DNA of 64,000 nucleotides, taken from Gammaproteobacteria bacterium. GTDB lineage: Bacteria; Pseudomonadota; Gammaproteobacteria; GCA-001735895. A program made the position numbers and the translations under genes. Under the pieces are notes generated by a model. The model had not been told where the DNA came from. It made no database searches and saw only the letters and a program-made list of their open reading frames with translations. Positions 7,458 to 16,387 of this stretch are shown here, piece by piece. Location of the stretch: contig JABHSO010000189.1 in assembly GCA_018669845.1 (NCBI GenBank), positions 62,001-126,000 of the forward strand, in the 5' to 3' direction. Every line of letters starts with the position of its first letter. The stretch's first letter is position 1.

Positions 7458-9994
7458 AACTAAATAGACGAGATTTTATTAAAACGAATGCAATTGCGGC
7501 CACAGCGGCTGCTGCTGGTGTCACTATTCCTGGGATGAATCAGGCTCTTGCCAAGGGGCCGGATGATATTCGTTGGGATAAAGCAGCCTGTCGTTACTGT
7601 GGAACGGGTTGTAGTGTATTGATTGGTACTAAAGATGACCGAATAGTAGCAACTCAGGGTGACCCTGATGCTCCGGTTAATAAAGGTTTGAACTGTATCA
7701 AAGGATATTTTCTGTCTAAAATTTTATACGGAAAGGATCGTTTAACTCAGCCTCTGTTACGCAAAACAAATGGCAAATACGATAAAGAAGGTGATTTTGA
7801 AGCTGTTTCCTGGGATGAGGCTTTTGATGTGATGGCTGAAAAATTCAAGGCTGCCCAAAAGAAGACTATGGAAGAGAACAAAGGCAAACCTGTTGAGAAA
7901 ATGACTTCTCGAGTCGGTATGTTTGGTTCTGGTCAATGGACAATCTGGGAAGGTTATGCAGCTTCTAAATTATTTAAGGCCGGTTTCCGTTCTAATAACC
8001 TGGACCCAAATGCCCGCCACTGTATGGCTTCGGCAGTAGGCGCGTTTATTCGTGGATTTGGTTCAGATGAACCTATGGGTTGTTACGATGATCTGGAACA
8101 TGCTGATGCCTTTGTCTTATGGGGTTCCAACATGGCAGAAATGCATCCCATTTTATGGACTCGTATCACCGATACCCGTTTGACCAAACCGGGTTGTGAA
8201 GTTCATGTGCTTTCTACCTATGAACATCGTTGTTTTGATCTGGCCGATAATGGCATGGTTTTCCATCCTCAAACCGATCTGGCTATTTTAAATTATATTG
8301 CTAATTACATTATTCAAAACAAGGCTTATAGCGAAGATTTTGTTAATAAACATGTAAACTTTAAATCAACACCAACCGATATTGGTTATGGATTAAGACC
8401 TGAACATGAATTACAGAAAAAAGCCAAAAACCCCAATAAAGGCAAGTTAAGCAATATTACTTTTGAAGAGTATGCCAAATCAGTTGAAGAATATACCTTA
8501 GAAAAAGCACATGAAATCAGTGGGGTGCCTAAAGAAAACTTATTACGTCTGGCAAAATTATATGCTGACCCTGATAAGAAAATCACATCATTGTGGACCA
8601 TGGGGTTCAATCAGCACACTCGTGGTGTCTGGGTAAATGGTCTTTGTTACAACATTCATCTGTTAACCGGTAAAATTTCCATGCCTGGCAATGGCCCCTT
8701 TTCATTAACAGGGCAGCCTTCAGCCTGTGGAACTGCGCGTGAAGTAGGTACTTTCGTACATCGCCTGCCTGCTGACTATGTCATCATGAAAAAATCTCAT
8801 CGTGCTTTGGCTGAAAAAATCTGGAAGTTGCCTGAAGGCACTATTCCCGGTAAAAAAGGTTATCACGCCGTTCTGCAAAATCGTATGTTAAAAGATGGCA
8901 AGCTGAATGCATACTGGGTTCAGTGTAATAACAACATGCAGGCCGCACCGAATATGAATGAAGAGGGTCTACCTGGTTATCGTAACCCTGATAACTTCAT
9001 CGTTGTCTCTGATCCCTATCCAACAGTAACTGCTATGGCGGCGGACCTGGTTCTTCCAACTGCCATGTGGACAGAGAAAGAGGGTGCCTATGGTAATGCT
9101 GAGCGTAGAACACAGTTCTGGCGTGAACAGGTTCCTGCTCCCGGTGGTGCTAAGTCGGATTTATGGCAAACCATGGAATTTTCCAAGCGATTCAAAATGG
9201 AAGAAGTGTGGCCTGAAGAACTTCTCGACAAGCAACCAGAGTACAAAGGTAAAACAATGTTTGAAGTATTGTTTGCTAATGGCCAGGTCGATAAGTTCCC
9301 TGAAGAAACTGTGACTGATGATCGCGGGAATGAATATCGAAATCATGAAATGACTGACTTTGGTTTCTACGCACAAAAAGGTTTGTTCGAAGAATATCGT
9401 CGCTTTCAGTTTGAAGGTCCGAAGAAAGGTCATGAGCAGGCTCACTTCGATGTTTATCATAAGGTACGTGGTTTACGCTGGCCTGTTATCGATGGTAAAG
9501 AAACTCTGTGGCGTTATAAGGAAGGTTATGATCCGTATGTCAAAAAAGGTGAAGATTTCAGGTTCTACGGTAGGAAAGACGGTCGCGCAAATATCATCAC
9601 GGCTCCTTATGAGCCAGCGGCTGAAAGCCCTGATGATGAGTATAATTTATGGTTGTGTACCGGTCGTGTCCTTGAGCACTGGCATTCAGGTTCCATGACT
9701 CGTCGTGTTCCTGAGTTGTATCGTGCATTCCCGGATGCAGTTGTTTTCATGCACCCTAAGGATGCGAAGAAGCGTGGTTTAAAACGTGGCATGACTGCCA
9801 AAGCGATAACTCGTCGTGGTGAGATTGAGCTTCAGGTAGAAACTCGTGGACGTAACCGTATGCCGCAAGGTCTGGTATTTATTCCATGGTTTGATGCAGG
9901 TCGTCTGGTTAATAAACTCACGCTTGATGCCACTGATCCGCTGTCTAAAGAAACGGATTATAAAAAGTGTGCAGTCAAGATCGTTAGAGCTTAA
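7454..9994 (+). CDS. napA: NapA, catalytic subunit of periplasmic nitrate reductase
   Basis: NapA reduces nitrate to nitrite in the periplasm using a molybdenum bis-MGD cofactor and one 4Fe-4S cluster. A Tat signal ([19 protein letters not shown]) opens the 846-residue product. The cluster ligands are Cys46, Cys49, Cys53 and Cys81 (CRYCGTGC then LNCIKGYF), and the molybdenum ligand is Cys190 in [12 protein letters not shown]. The C-terminal cofactor domain is complete ([20 protein letters not shown]). E. coli NapA is 828 residues, so the length is normal. Electrons come from NapB; NapD overlaps its start. Confidence 0.98.
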   Translation: MKLNRRDFIKTNAIAATAAAAGVTIPGMNQALAKGPDDIRWDKAACRYCGTGCSVLIGTKDDRIVATQGDPDAPVNKGLNCIKGYFLSKILYGKDRLTQPLLRKTNGKYDKEGDFEAVSWDEAFDVMAEKFKAAQKKTMEENKGKPVEKMTSRVGMFGSGQWTIWEGYAASKLFKAGFRSNNLDPNARHCMASAVGAFIRGFGSDEPMGCYDDLEHADAFVLWGSNMAEMHPILWTRITDTRLTKPGCEVHVLSTYEHRCFDLADNGMVFHPQTDLAILNYIANYIIQNKAYSEDFVNKHVNFKSTPTDIGYGLRPEHELQKKAKNPNKGKLSNITFEEYAKSVEEYTLEKAHEISGVPKENLLRLAKLYADPDKKITSLWTMGFNQHTRGVWVNGLCYNIHLLTGKISMPGNGPFSLTGQPSACGTAREVGTFVHRLPADYVIMKKSHRALAEKIWKLPEGTIPGKKGYHAVLQNRMLKDGKLNAYWVQCNNNMQAAPNMNEEGLPGYRNPDNFIVVSDPYPTVTAMAADLVLPTAMWTEKEGAYGNAERRTQFWREQVPAPGGAKSDLWQTMEFSKRFKMEEVWPEELLDKQPEYKGKTMFEVLFANGQVDKFPEETVTDDRGNEYRNHEMTDFGFYAQKGLFEEYRRFQFEGPKKGHEQAHFDVYHKVRGLRWPVIDGKETLWRYKEGYDPYVKKGEDFRFYGRKDGRANIITAPYEPAAESPDDEYNLWLCTGRVLEHWHSGSMTRRVPELYRAFPDAVVFMHPKDAKKRGLKRGMTAKAITRRGEIELQVETRGRNRMPQGLVFIPWFDAGRLVNKLTLDATDPLSKETDYKKCAVKIVRA

Positions 9995-10017
9995 TGATCA
10001 AAGCCTGAGAATCGACC

Positions 10018-10869
10018 GTGAAAAAACAGTCTGATCTGGATTTAGCTCAACAGAGCCGTCGACGGTTTCTGACCAATGTCGCCAGAAGTGCGAGTGCGGT
10101 TGGCATCATGGGCTTAGGGTTAGGGTTGTATTCAAAACAATCCAGCTCTATGCCTGCCACGGCCATTCGCCCACCGGGAGTGAATGATGAGTTAGATTTT
10201 CAGGCTGCCTGTATCCGCTGTGGATTATGCGTACGCGATTGTCCATACGACATGTTAAAACTGGCTCAACCCGGTGAAAATATTCCGTTGGGCACTCCAT
10301 GGTTTGAAGCCAGAGCCGCAGCCTGTGAAATGTGTGAAGACATTCCCTGTGTGAAAGCCTGTCCTACGGGTGCGCTTGATCCAAAATTAACCAAAATCGA
10401 TGATGCACGAATGGGGCTAGCAGTGTTGATTGATCAGGAAAACTGTATTGCATTTCATGGTCTGCGTTGCGAAGTCTGTTTCAACGTATGTCCTGTTCGA
10501 GGAAAAGCAATTACGCTTGATCGTCGACACAATGAACGTACCGGTAAACATGCTTTTTTTATCCCGGTTGTACACTCTGATAGCTGCACAGGTTGTGGCA
10601 AGTGTGAACAAGCCTGTGTGGTTGAGGAAGCAACTATAAAAATTTTACCCCAGCATCTGGCTCAGGGAAAAATGGGTGATTTCTACCGGTTGGGCTGGGA
10701 AGAGAAACAAAAAGCAGGTGGCAGTCTGGTAACACCTGATATTGAACATCGTTATACATTGCCAGAAGGGCAGTCATATGATTTTGCAGGTGAAGGTCTA
10801 GTTCAGGAAAGACCAAAAAAAGCCAAAACTGAAAGTGCTTTGGATGCTCTGAATAGAGGGTTCAAATAA
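10018..10869 (+). CDS. napG: NapG, Tat-exported ferredoxin of the Nap quinol pathway
   Basis: NapG is a periplasmic polyferredoxin that with NapH moves electrons from quinol towards NapC/NapAB. The start codon is GTG. The N-terminus has a Tat motif (QQSRRRFLTNVARSAS). Four cluster motifs follow: CIRCGLCVRDCP, CEMCEDIPCVKACP, CEVCFNVCP and CTGCGKCEQAC. Length (283 residues) is somewhat above E. coli NapG (231), the extra part being a C-terminal polar tail. Its stop overlaps the napH start. Confidence 0.94.
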   Translation: MKKQSDLDLAQQSRRRFLTNVARSASAVGIMGLGLGLYSKQSSSMPATAIRPPGVNDELDFQAACIRCGLCVRDCPYDMLKLAQPGENIPLGTPWFEARAAACEMCEDIPCVKACPTGALDPKLTKIDDARMGLAVLIDQENCIAFHGLRCEVCFNVCPVRGKAITLDRRHNERTGKHAFFIPVVHSDSCTGCGKCEQACVVEEATIKILPQHLAQGKMGDFYRLGWEEKQKAGGSLVTPDIEHRYTLPEGQSYDFAGEGLVQERPKKAKTESALDALNRGFK

Positions 10870-11822
10870 TGGCTGCAACTCCCATTGAACTGTTAGGTGT
10901 TGAAGCGATAAGGCAAAAAGGTTTGTTTAAGGCTTATAAATGGCTAATTATCAGACGCTTTTCTCAGTTATCTGTTTTAGTTTTATTCCTGATGGGTCCG
11001 TGGTTTGGGATGTGGATTGTAAAAGGTAATCTAAACTCAAGTCTGGTGCTGGAAATAGTGCCGCTCACTGATCCGTATATTTTATTGCAAACTATTTTTA
11101 CCGGTTACCTGCCGGAAACTACCGCTTTTATTGGTGCGATTCTAGTACTGATTTTTTATTTGCTGGTTGGTGGAAGAGCGTACTGTTCCTGGGTATGCCC
11201 AATAAATATCGTAACTGATTTCTCTATGTGGTTGCGTTATAAACTCAATATTAAATCAACTTTCAGTATGTCCCGCCAGACGCGTTACTGGATTCTGGCG
11301 ATGACACTTATTCTGTCGACTATTTCTGGAACATTAGCCTGGGAGTTTGTGAACCCCGTTTCTATGGTGAATAGGGCACTTGTTTTCGGGATGGGTTTTG
11401 CATGGATCATGATCCTGATGATTTTTTTGCTGGATACTTTTATCAGCCGTCGAGCATGGTGCGGTCATCTTTGCCCGGTTGGAGCATTTTATAGCTTATT
11501 AGGTAAATTCAGCTTAATTCGGGTCAATGCGGTTGCTCTGGATAAATGTGATTCCTGTATGGAATGTTATGTCGTTTGCCCGGAGCAAAAAGTAATTACA
11601 CCCGTACTTAAAAAAACTGGACGAGTGACCAGTTTAATTAACGATGTTAACTGTACCAATTGTGGTCGATGCGTTGATATCTGTGGAACAGAAGTCTTTC
11701 AGTTTGATCTACGTTTTAACAATATTGAAAGTAAGCAAGCATTAACAGCTCAGTACAATTCCGAATCTATATCAAAGTTACGCAATACTAATCAGTCCCA
11801 AAAGAGAGAGGTTTTATCATGA
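10869..11822 (+). CDS. napH: NapH, membrane ferredoxin-type quinol dehydrogenase
   Basis: NapH is an integral membrane iron-sulfur protein that oxidises quinol and passes electrons to NapG. It has four predicted membrane helices (about residues 35-55, 85-105, 138-158 and 170-190), the CxxxCP motifs CSWVCP and CGHLCP following helices, and two 4Fe-4S motifs near the C-terminus (CDSCMECYVVCP and CTNCGRCVDIC). The 317-residue length is slightly above E. coli NapH. It overlaps napG by 1 nt and napB by 4 nt. Confidence 0.94.
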   Translation: MAATPIELLGVEAIRQKGLFKAYKWLIIRRFSQLSVLVLFLMGPWFGMWIVKGNLNSSLVLEIVPLTDPYILLQTIFTGYLPETTAFIGAILVLIFYLLVGGRAYCSWVCPINIVTDFSMWLRYKLNIKSTFSMSRQTRYWILAMTLILSTISGTLAWEFVNPVSMVNRALVFGMGFAWIMILMIFLLDTFISRRAWCGHLCPVGAFYSLLGKFSLIRVNAVALDKCDSCMECYVVCPEQKVITPVLKKTGRVTSLINDVNCTNCGRCVDICGTEVFQFDLRFNNIESKQALTAQYNSESISKLRNTNQSQKREVLS

Positions 11823-12259
11823 AAAAAACACTGTTGCTTATTAGCATGGCGTTAGGCTTATCGGCTATTTTTAGCTCAGCCTTAGCAGAGCATGTGACGT
11901 CCTTACGGGGTTCTAATGACCTGGAAACAGGCTCTAACAATGTGATTATTAAACAGGTTCAGCGTGATCAGGAACCCATTGAGCGTGATTATGTTCAGCA
12001 GCCTCCATTGGTTCCACATAAAATTGAAGGTTACTCAATTAATCTGAAATATAACAAATGTCTCTCCTGTCATAGCTGGAAAAATTATAAAAAGGCCAGA
12101 GCCACTAAAATTAGTCAGACTCACTTCGCGGACCGCGATGAAAATGTTCTGGCCAATGTCTCTTCACGCCGTTATTTCTGTACTCAATGTCATGTTCCTC
12201 AAATGAATGCAACACCTTTGATTGAAAATGAGTTCAGACCTGTTCAGGCCATTCGATAA
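11819..12259 (+). CDS. napB: NapB, diheme cytochrome c electron donor to NapA
   Basis: NapB is the small periplasmic diheme subunit of nitrate reductase. The 146-residue precursor has a Sec signal (MKKTLLLISMALGLSAIFSS, cleaved after ALA near residue 23) and two heme attachment motifs, CLSCH and CTQCH. The conserved PPLVPHKIEGYSINLKYNKC segment before the first heme is typical of NapB. It overlaps napH by 4 nt and precedes napC. Confidence 0.96.
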   Translation: MKKTLLLISMALGLSAIFSSALAEHVTSLRGSNDLETGSNNVIIKQVQRDQEPIERDYVQQPPLVPHKIEGYSINLKYNKCLSCHSWKNYKKARATKISQTHFADRDENVLANVSSRRYFCTQCHVPQMNATPLIENEFRPVQAIR

Positions 12260-12291
12260 CACAGTAGTAATAACTATTAGAGAGTATTGTT

Positions 12292-12891
12292 ATGAGTATT
12301 CGTTCAGTTATAGATAAGCTTAAAAAACCAAGCCCTAGCTCTTTGGGTGGTTTGCTTTTTGTTGGCTTTATAGCAGGTATCATTTTCTGGGGTGGTTTTA
12401 ACACGGCTATGGAAGCAACCAATACAGAAGCATTCTGTATTTCCTGTCATGAAATGGAAGAAAATGTCTATCAGGAGTATCAGGAAACTATTCACTACAG
12501 TAATAGAAGTGGTGTTAGAGCAACCTGTCCTGATTGTCATGTGCCAAAACCCTGGATTCATAAAATCAAACGTAAGATTCAAGCTTCAAACGAGCTGTAT
12601 CATAAGATGTTAGGGACTATTGATACACCAGAAAAATTTGAAGAAAAACGTTTGCAGCTAGCCAGAAATGTGTGGAAAGCGATGAAGGAAACTGATTCAA
12701 GAGAGTGTCGTAATTGCCATGATTATGAATCGATGGATTATACCAAGCAGCAAAGGCGCGCAGTGCCTCAGCATATTGAAGGTTTTGATGCGGGTAAAAC
12801 CTGTATCGATTGTCATAAAGGTATTGCACATCAGCTTCCAGCGTTTTATGAGGAAGACTCCAGTTCTGTTACTGGTACTGCTGGTCAGTAA
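12292..12891 (+). CDS. napC: NapC, membrane-anchored tetraheme quinol dehydrogenase
   Basis: NapC (NapC/NirT family) oxidises quinol and feeds NapB. One N-terminal membrane anchor ([19 protein letters not shown]) is followed by four heme motifs: CISCH, CPDCH, CRNCH and CIDCH. The 199-residue length is typical. It is the last gene of the operon, with a strong intrinsic terminator 20 nt after its stop. Having both NapC and NapGH allows use of more than one quinol type, as known for E. coli. Confidence 0.96.
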   Translation: MSIRSVIDKLKKPSPSSLGGLLFVGFIAGIIFWGGFNTAMEATNTEAFCISCHEMEENVYQEYQETIHYSNRSGVRATCPDCHVPKPWIHKIKRKIQASNELYHKMLGTIDTPEKFEEKRLQLARNVWKAMKETDSRECRNCHDYESMDYTKQQRRAVPQHIEGFDAGKTCIDCHKGIAHQLPAFYEEDSSSVTGTAGQ

Positions 12892-12910
12892 TATTTAACC
12901 CAACGGTAAG

Positions 12911-12942
12911 AAAAAAGGCCTGAATAAATTCAGGCCTTTTTT
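12911..12942. terminator. Bidirectional intrinsic terminator after napC
   Basis: AAAAAAGGCCTGAA, loop TAAA, TTCAGGCCTTTTTT forms a perfect 14-bp stem with T-runs on both strands. It serves napC on the plus strand and the small minus-strand gene ending at 12963. Confidence 0.95.
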
Positions 12943-12962
12943 ATATTAAGTGTAATTAAATC

Positions 12963-13133
12963 TTACTCACACTCAGGCTCTTCTTCAGCGCCTTTTTTCT
13001 TTTTCTTTTTAGCTTCTTCGGCAGTTGTTTGACCCTGGTCAGAAGCTTTGGCCCCCTCATCTGCAGCAAAACTGCTTGAGTTAAATCCAAATAATGAAAG
13101 TGCTAATATAAATAAAACTAAAAGTTTGTTCAT
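12963..13133 (-). CDS. Small secreted lysine/glutamate-rich peptide
   Basis: This 56-residue protein has a clear Sec signal (MNKLLVLFILALSLFGFNSS, cleavage after FAA). The mature part is about 33 residues: acidic/Gln-rich, then EEAKKKKKKGAEEEPECE, a basic run followed by an acidic tail with one Cys next to the last residue. I chose the ATG at 13133 because GGAG precedes it and it starts the signal peptide. Function unknown. It faces napC across the shared terminator and has the Tat thioredoxin-like gene upstream on the same strand. Confidence 0.7.
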   Translation of the reverse strand: MNKLLVLFILALSLFGFNSSSFAADEGAKASDQGQTTAEEAKKKKKKGAEEEPECE

Positions 13134-13263
13134 TTTTTTCTCCGTGGTTAAATAATAAATATATTCTAAGTAAGTAAACTGAACCACAAATGAATGTCTG
13201 AACTTTATGTGGATTTTGTCAGGATTCAGGCAATAAATATTACAATGAGAGTGAAATTTAAAA

Positions 13264-13833
13264 TCAGGCAGTTTGTGCTGTTAGATATTCAATGGCTTTA
13301 TCTGCATTAATATTAAATTCGTTATACACCACGTAATGTTGAGGGTTGATTAGAATCATCCAGGGTGTTCCGCCCGTGCGGTAACTGGACATGGTCGAAG
13401 GTGAGACGCCATGACTTCCTGGATTGTGTCCCATTGTCATTTGCAGACCATATTGCATCTGTGTCTCTCTCACTTTGTCTACCGTATTAGTAGAAAAACC
13501 TTCGAAAACGGTTTGAATGCCAGCAAATACAACCTTGGGATTATCTTTTAATGCTTCTGATATTTTCTTTAAGGCAGGTAATCCGTGAGAATGGCAGCCG
13601 GGACACCAGCTTTGAAAGCATTTCAGGAAAACCCACTTGTCTTTATGATCAGAGAGTTTAAAAGATGAGGGTTTTCCATCTTTATCAATCCAGTAATCTA
13701 TTTCAAGCTCTGGTGCAGCTTGCCCAACGATGCCATAGCGTGAAGAGCTGGCATTTGTTATGGTCGGGTTAGATAAAGAAAGGGCTCCAAAACCTAACAA
13801 ACTGGTTTCAAAAAAATTTCGTCGACTGATCAT
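13264..13833 (-). CDS. Tat-exported TlpA/peroxiredoxin-like thioredoxin-fold protein
   Basis: The 189-residue product has an N-terminal twin-arginine signal (MISRRNFFETSLLGFGALSL) and a thioredoxin fold with active site WCPGCHSHGLPALKKI. It is likely a periplasmic thiol-disulfide or peroxide-handling protein; the client is unknown. The CPGCH string is the redox motif, not a heme site, because it sits after a beta strand (KWVFLKCFQSW). I use the ATG at 13833, with GAGG 6 nt ahead, rather than an upstream TTG. Neighbours are the small secreted peptide and the CbbQ-like ATPase. Confidence 0.82.
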   Translation of the reverse strand: MISRRNFFETSLLGFGALSLSNPTITNASSSRYGIVGQAAPELEIDYWIDKDGKPSSFKLSDHKDKWVFLKCFQSWCPGCHSHGLPALKKISEALKDNPKVVFAGIQTVFEGFSTNTVDKVRETQMQYGLQMTMGHNPGSHGVSPSTMSSYRTGGTPWMILINPQHYVVYNEFNINADKAIEYLTAQTA

Positions 13834-13956
13834 AAAATGCCTCAAATAATTTTACTCTAAGACACGTAGTTGAAAAGTAAGTTCAAACAAGTAATGAGTA
13901 AGGATTTAGCTGCGACCAACTAGCTTGAAATGTGCCCCGGTATGATTGAAGCTACG

Positions 13957-14031
13957 GGTAGGGTACGCCGGGTGCTCCATTGGTGTTGGTAAAGCCTTCA
14001 ATGATGCACACGGCGCAGCCTGCAAGGTACC
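13957..14031. repeat. GTAGGGT-type palindromic repeat, copy 2
   Basis: The left arm GTAGGGTACGCCGGGTGCTC resembles copy 1 at 2211-2280, and the right arm on the other strand reads TGCGCCGTGTGCATCATTGA. The arms are less well matched than in copy 1. It lies between the CbbQ-like gene and the Tat thioredoxin-like gene. Confidence 0.65.
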
Positions 14032-14079
14032 AGGCAAAAAGTTGGCTTCTCAAAATGGTTTAGTTGGTGATTTTGATAT

Positions 14080-14892
14080 TTAAAAAACTGAAGCACTTAA
14101 CTCATTTACAGCGATTAACATTTCAGCATCATCAGTCAAAGCCTGTGAAATTGAACATGCACAGGCACTCACTGGATCAATTCCGCTGATAATCAGTTTT
14201 CCGGCATGCACTAACAGGCGAGTACTCGCACCTTCATCCAGTCCGCTGCCTTTAAGATTGCGAGTCAGGCGGGCAAATTTAACTAATTGCTTTGCCAGGT
14301 CGGCGTCTAAACCAGCTTCATTTTCGATTATTTTTTGTTCTACAGCCGCATTGGGGTAATCGAATTCGAGAGAAATAAAACGCTGCCTTGTGCTTTGTTT
14401 GAGGTCTTTTAGAACTGATTGATAGCCCGGGTTATAGGAAATAGCCATACAGAATTCATCGGAAGCTTCCAGTAACTCTCCCAGTTTTTCCATGGGTAAA
14501 ACGCGACGGTCATCTGCAAGCGGGTGAATAACTACAGTGGTATCACTACGAGCTTCGACAATTTCATCCAGATAGCAGATTGCCCCGGCTCTTACGGCAG
14601 CAGCAAGAGGGCCATCAATCCAGACTGTTTGATTATCGGTGATCAGGTATCGACCAATTAAATCAGAGGCAGTCAGGTCATCATGACATGAAACAGTGAT
14701 TAAAGGGCGTTTTAAGCGCCAGGCCATGTGTTCCATGAAGCGTGTTTTGCCACAACCGGTAGGACCTTTCAAAGAAATGGGCAACTTATTGGTATAGGCT
14801 GCCTCGAAAATTTCTATCTCATTAGATATAGGCTCGTAATATGGCTCTTGAGATATAAAGTTTTCACTCGGTTTCAGGGTTTTGGCTTGCAT
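14080..14892 (-). CDS. CbbQ/NorQ/NirQ-type MoxR AAA+ ATPase
   Basis: Proteins of this family, usually with a VWA-domain partner (CbbO/NorD), remodel or activate metalloenzymes such as Rubisco or nitric oxide reductase. The 270-residue product has Walker A GPTGCGKT near residue 48, Walker B AICYLDEI, and the sensor segment [20 protein letters not shown] typical of NorQ/CbbQ. I chose the ATG at 14892 with AAAGG ahead of it. No VWA partner, nor genes or rbcLS, is present in the window. It is divergent from qmoA, so its target could be part of sulfur metabolism, but that is inference. Confidence 0.88.
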   Translation of the reverse strand: MQAKTLKPSENFISQEPYYEPISNEIEIFEAAYTNKLPISLKGPTGCGKTRFMEHMAWRLKRPLITVSCHDDLTASDLIGRYLITDNQTVWIDGPLAAAVRAGAICYLDEIVEARSDTTVVIHPLADDRRVLPMEKLGELLEASDEFCMAISYNPGYQSVLKDLKQSTRQRFISLEFDYPNAAVEQKIIENEAGLDADLAKQLVKFARLTRNLKGSGLDEGASTRLLVHAGKLIISGIDPVSACACSISQALTDDAEMLIAVNELSASVF

Positions 14893-14957
14893 TAAAAATA
14901 CCTTTAAATTCAATAACATAGAAGGTACAAACTTCTGCCTAAAGATGCAAGTATCAA

Positions 14958-14974
14958 ATGCCTTTATGAGGCAT
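14958..14974. promoter_or_regulatory. Short palindrome in the qmoA/ATPase divergent promoter region
   Basis: ATGCCT-TTATG-AGGCAT is a 6-bp inverted repeat followed by an A/T-rich stretch. It lies between two divergent genes and could be an operator; no known regulator motif was recognised. Confidence 0.3.
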
Positions 14975-15091
14975 AAAATTTTTTATAAAGACATAAAAAA
15001 TGGTAACTGGATATATGTGGACTATGGGCGTATCTTTCACGGGATTTTATTTTTAGTGTCTTTTACTGGCGTTGATGCCGGAGGATAAACA

Positions 15092-16384
15092 ATGACTGAA
15101 GTGGTAGCTACCAACCAGACTATACTCGTGGTTGGCGCAGGTATCAGCGGAATTACCGCAGCTGTTGAAGCGGCTGAAACAGGTAAGAACGTGGTACTTG
15201 TCGAGAAACGAGCTTATATGGGCGGAAGAATTTCGCAATTGTATAAGTATTTCCCTAAACTGTGTTTTCCTAGTTGTGGTCTGGAAATCAACCAGCGTCG
15301 ACTGAGTGCTCAGGGTGGCATCACCGTATTAACCATGGCTGAAGTGTCTGGTGTTACTGGCTCTGAAGGTGATTACACGGCTACCGTCAAAATTTCTCCA
15401 CGTTATGTGAATGAAAATTGCACAGCTTGTGGCGCCTGTGGCGATGCAGTTGAAGCAGAGTTTGATAATGATCATAACTATGGTCTGGACAAACACAAAG
15501 GTGCTTACCTGCCATACAACATGGCTAAACCAGAGCGTTTTGTTATCGATCCTCGGATCATCGGAACTGATGATGCAGAAAAAGCAAAAGCTGCCTGTAA
15601 ATATGATGCAATCGACCTGGACATGCAGGAAGAGACTATAGAATTCAAAGCGGGCGCCATTATCTGGGCGACTGGTTGGACTCCTTACGATGCCAACAAG
15701 ATTCAGCCTTATGGTTATGATCGTTATGACAATGTCATTACTTCCGTTGAATTCGAACGCATGATGGACAAGTTCGGTCCTACTGGTGGTAAGATTATTC
15801 GTCCTGGTGATGGAAAAGAAGCAAAAGATATTGCTTTCATCCAGTGTGCCGGTTCTCGTGACCGTAACCACCTGAAACATTGTTCACGTATCTGCTGCAT
15901 GGCTTCACTCAAGCAAAGCACCTACATCACTGAACAATACGGTGCAGAAGACGAAGATGCGAAAGGCACCATCTACTACATCGACATTCGTTCTATTGAC
16001 CGTTTCGAAGACTTCTACCGCAAGGTTCAGAATGATCCGAAGATTTCATTCGTAAAATCTAAAGTTGCTAACATCATCGTTGATAAGGAAAACAATCCTG
16101 TCGTTAAAGGTGTAGATACTGAAGGCTATCACCGTTATGAAACTAAACATGACCTGGTAGTACTGGCTGTTGGTATGGAGCCGAATGTGACTAAAGAGTC
16201 GTTCCCTGTTGAAATCGCTATTAACGAGCATGGTTTCATCGAAGCGGACGAAGCTAACGGTGGTATTTTCGCAGCCGGTTGTGCATCTGATGCATTAGAT
16301 GTTAACCGTGCAGTTCAAAGTGCGACAGCCGCAGCGTTACGAGCCGTTCAGGTCGTCAACAAGGTAGCTGGAGCGGAGGGCTAA
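15092..16384 (+). CDS. qmoA: QmoA, HdrA-like FAD subunit of the Qmo complex
   Basis: QmoA is a cytoplasmic flavoprotein related to heterodisulfide reductase HdrA; the Qmo complex exchanges electrons between APS reductase and the quinone pool or another carrier. The 430-residue product has an N-terminal FAD dinucleotide fold (VVGAGISGITAAVEAAETGK), the HdrA-type CFPSCGLEINQRRLSAQGG segment, and a cysteine group CTACGACGDAV. The late FAD motif (GGIFAAGCASDALDVNRAVQ) is intact. A strong RBS (GGAGG) precedes the ATG. qmoB starts 3 nt after its stop. Confidence 0.95.
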   Translation: MTEVVATNQTILVVGAGISGITAAVEAAETGKNVVLVEKRAYMGGRISQLYKYFPKLCFPSCGLEINQRRLSAQGGITVLTMAEVSGVTGSEGDYTATVKISPRYVNENCTACGACGDAVEAEFDNDHNYGLDKHKGAYLPYNMAKPERFVIDPRIIGTDDAEKAKAACKYDAIDLDMQEETIEFKAGAIIWATGWTPYDANKIQPYGYDRYDNVITSVEFERMMDKFGPTGGKIIRPGDGKEAKDIAFIQCAGSRDRNHLKHCSRICCMASLKQSTYITEQYGAEDEDAKGTIYYIDIRSIDRFEDFYRKVQNDPKISFVKSKVANIIVDKENNPVVKGVDTEGYHRYETKHDLVVLAVGMEPNVTKESFPVEIAINEHGFIEADEANGGIFAAGCASDALDVNRAVQSATAAALRAVQVVNKVAGAEG

Positions 16385-16387
16385 GCA

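Noticed and set aside
13594-13608. CPGCH as a possible heme c motif in the Tat thioredoxin-like protein
   Set aside because: It lies at the thioredoxin active-site position after a beta strand and Trp, so it is a redox CxxC followed by His by chance.
14941-15088. Hairpin ATGCCT-TTATG-AGGCAT as a terminator
   Set aside because: It lies between two divergent genes and the stem is only 6 bp, so no transcript would need to end there; kept only as a weak operator candidate.
15329-15880. Long antisense frames inside qmoA, qmoB, sdhA and other genes
   Set aside because: They lie wholly inside strongly recognised genes on the other strand or frame, with no RBS or family resemblance.
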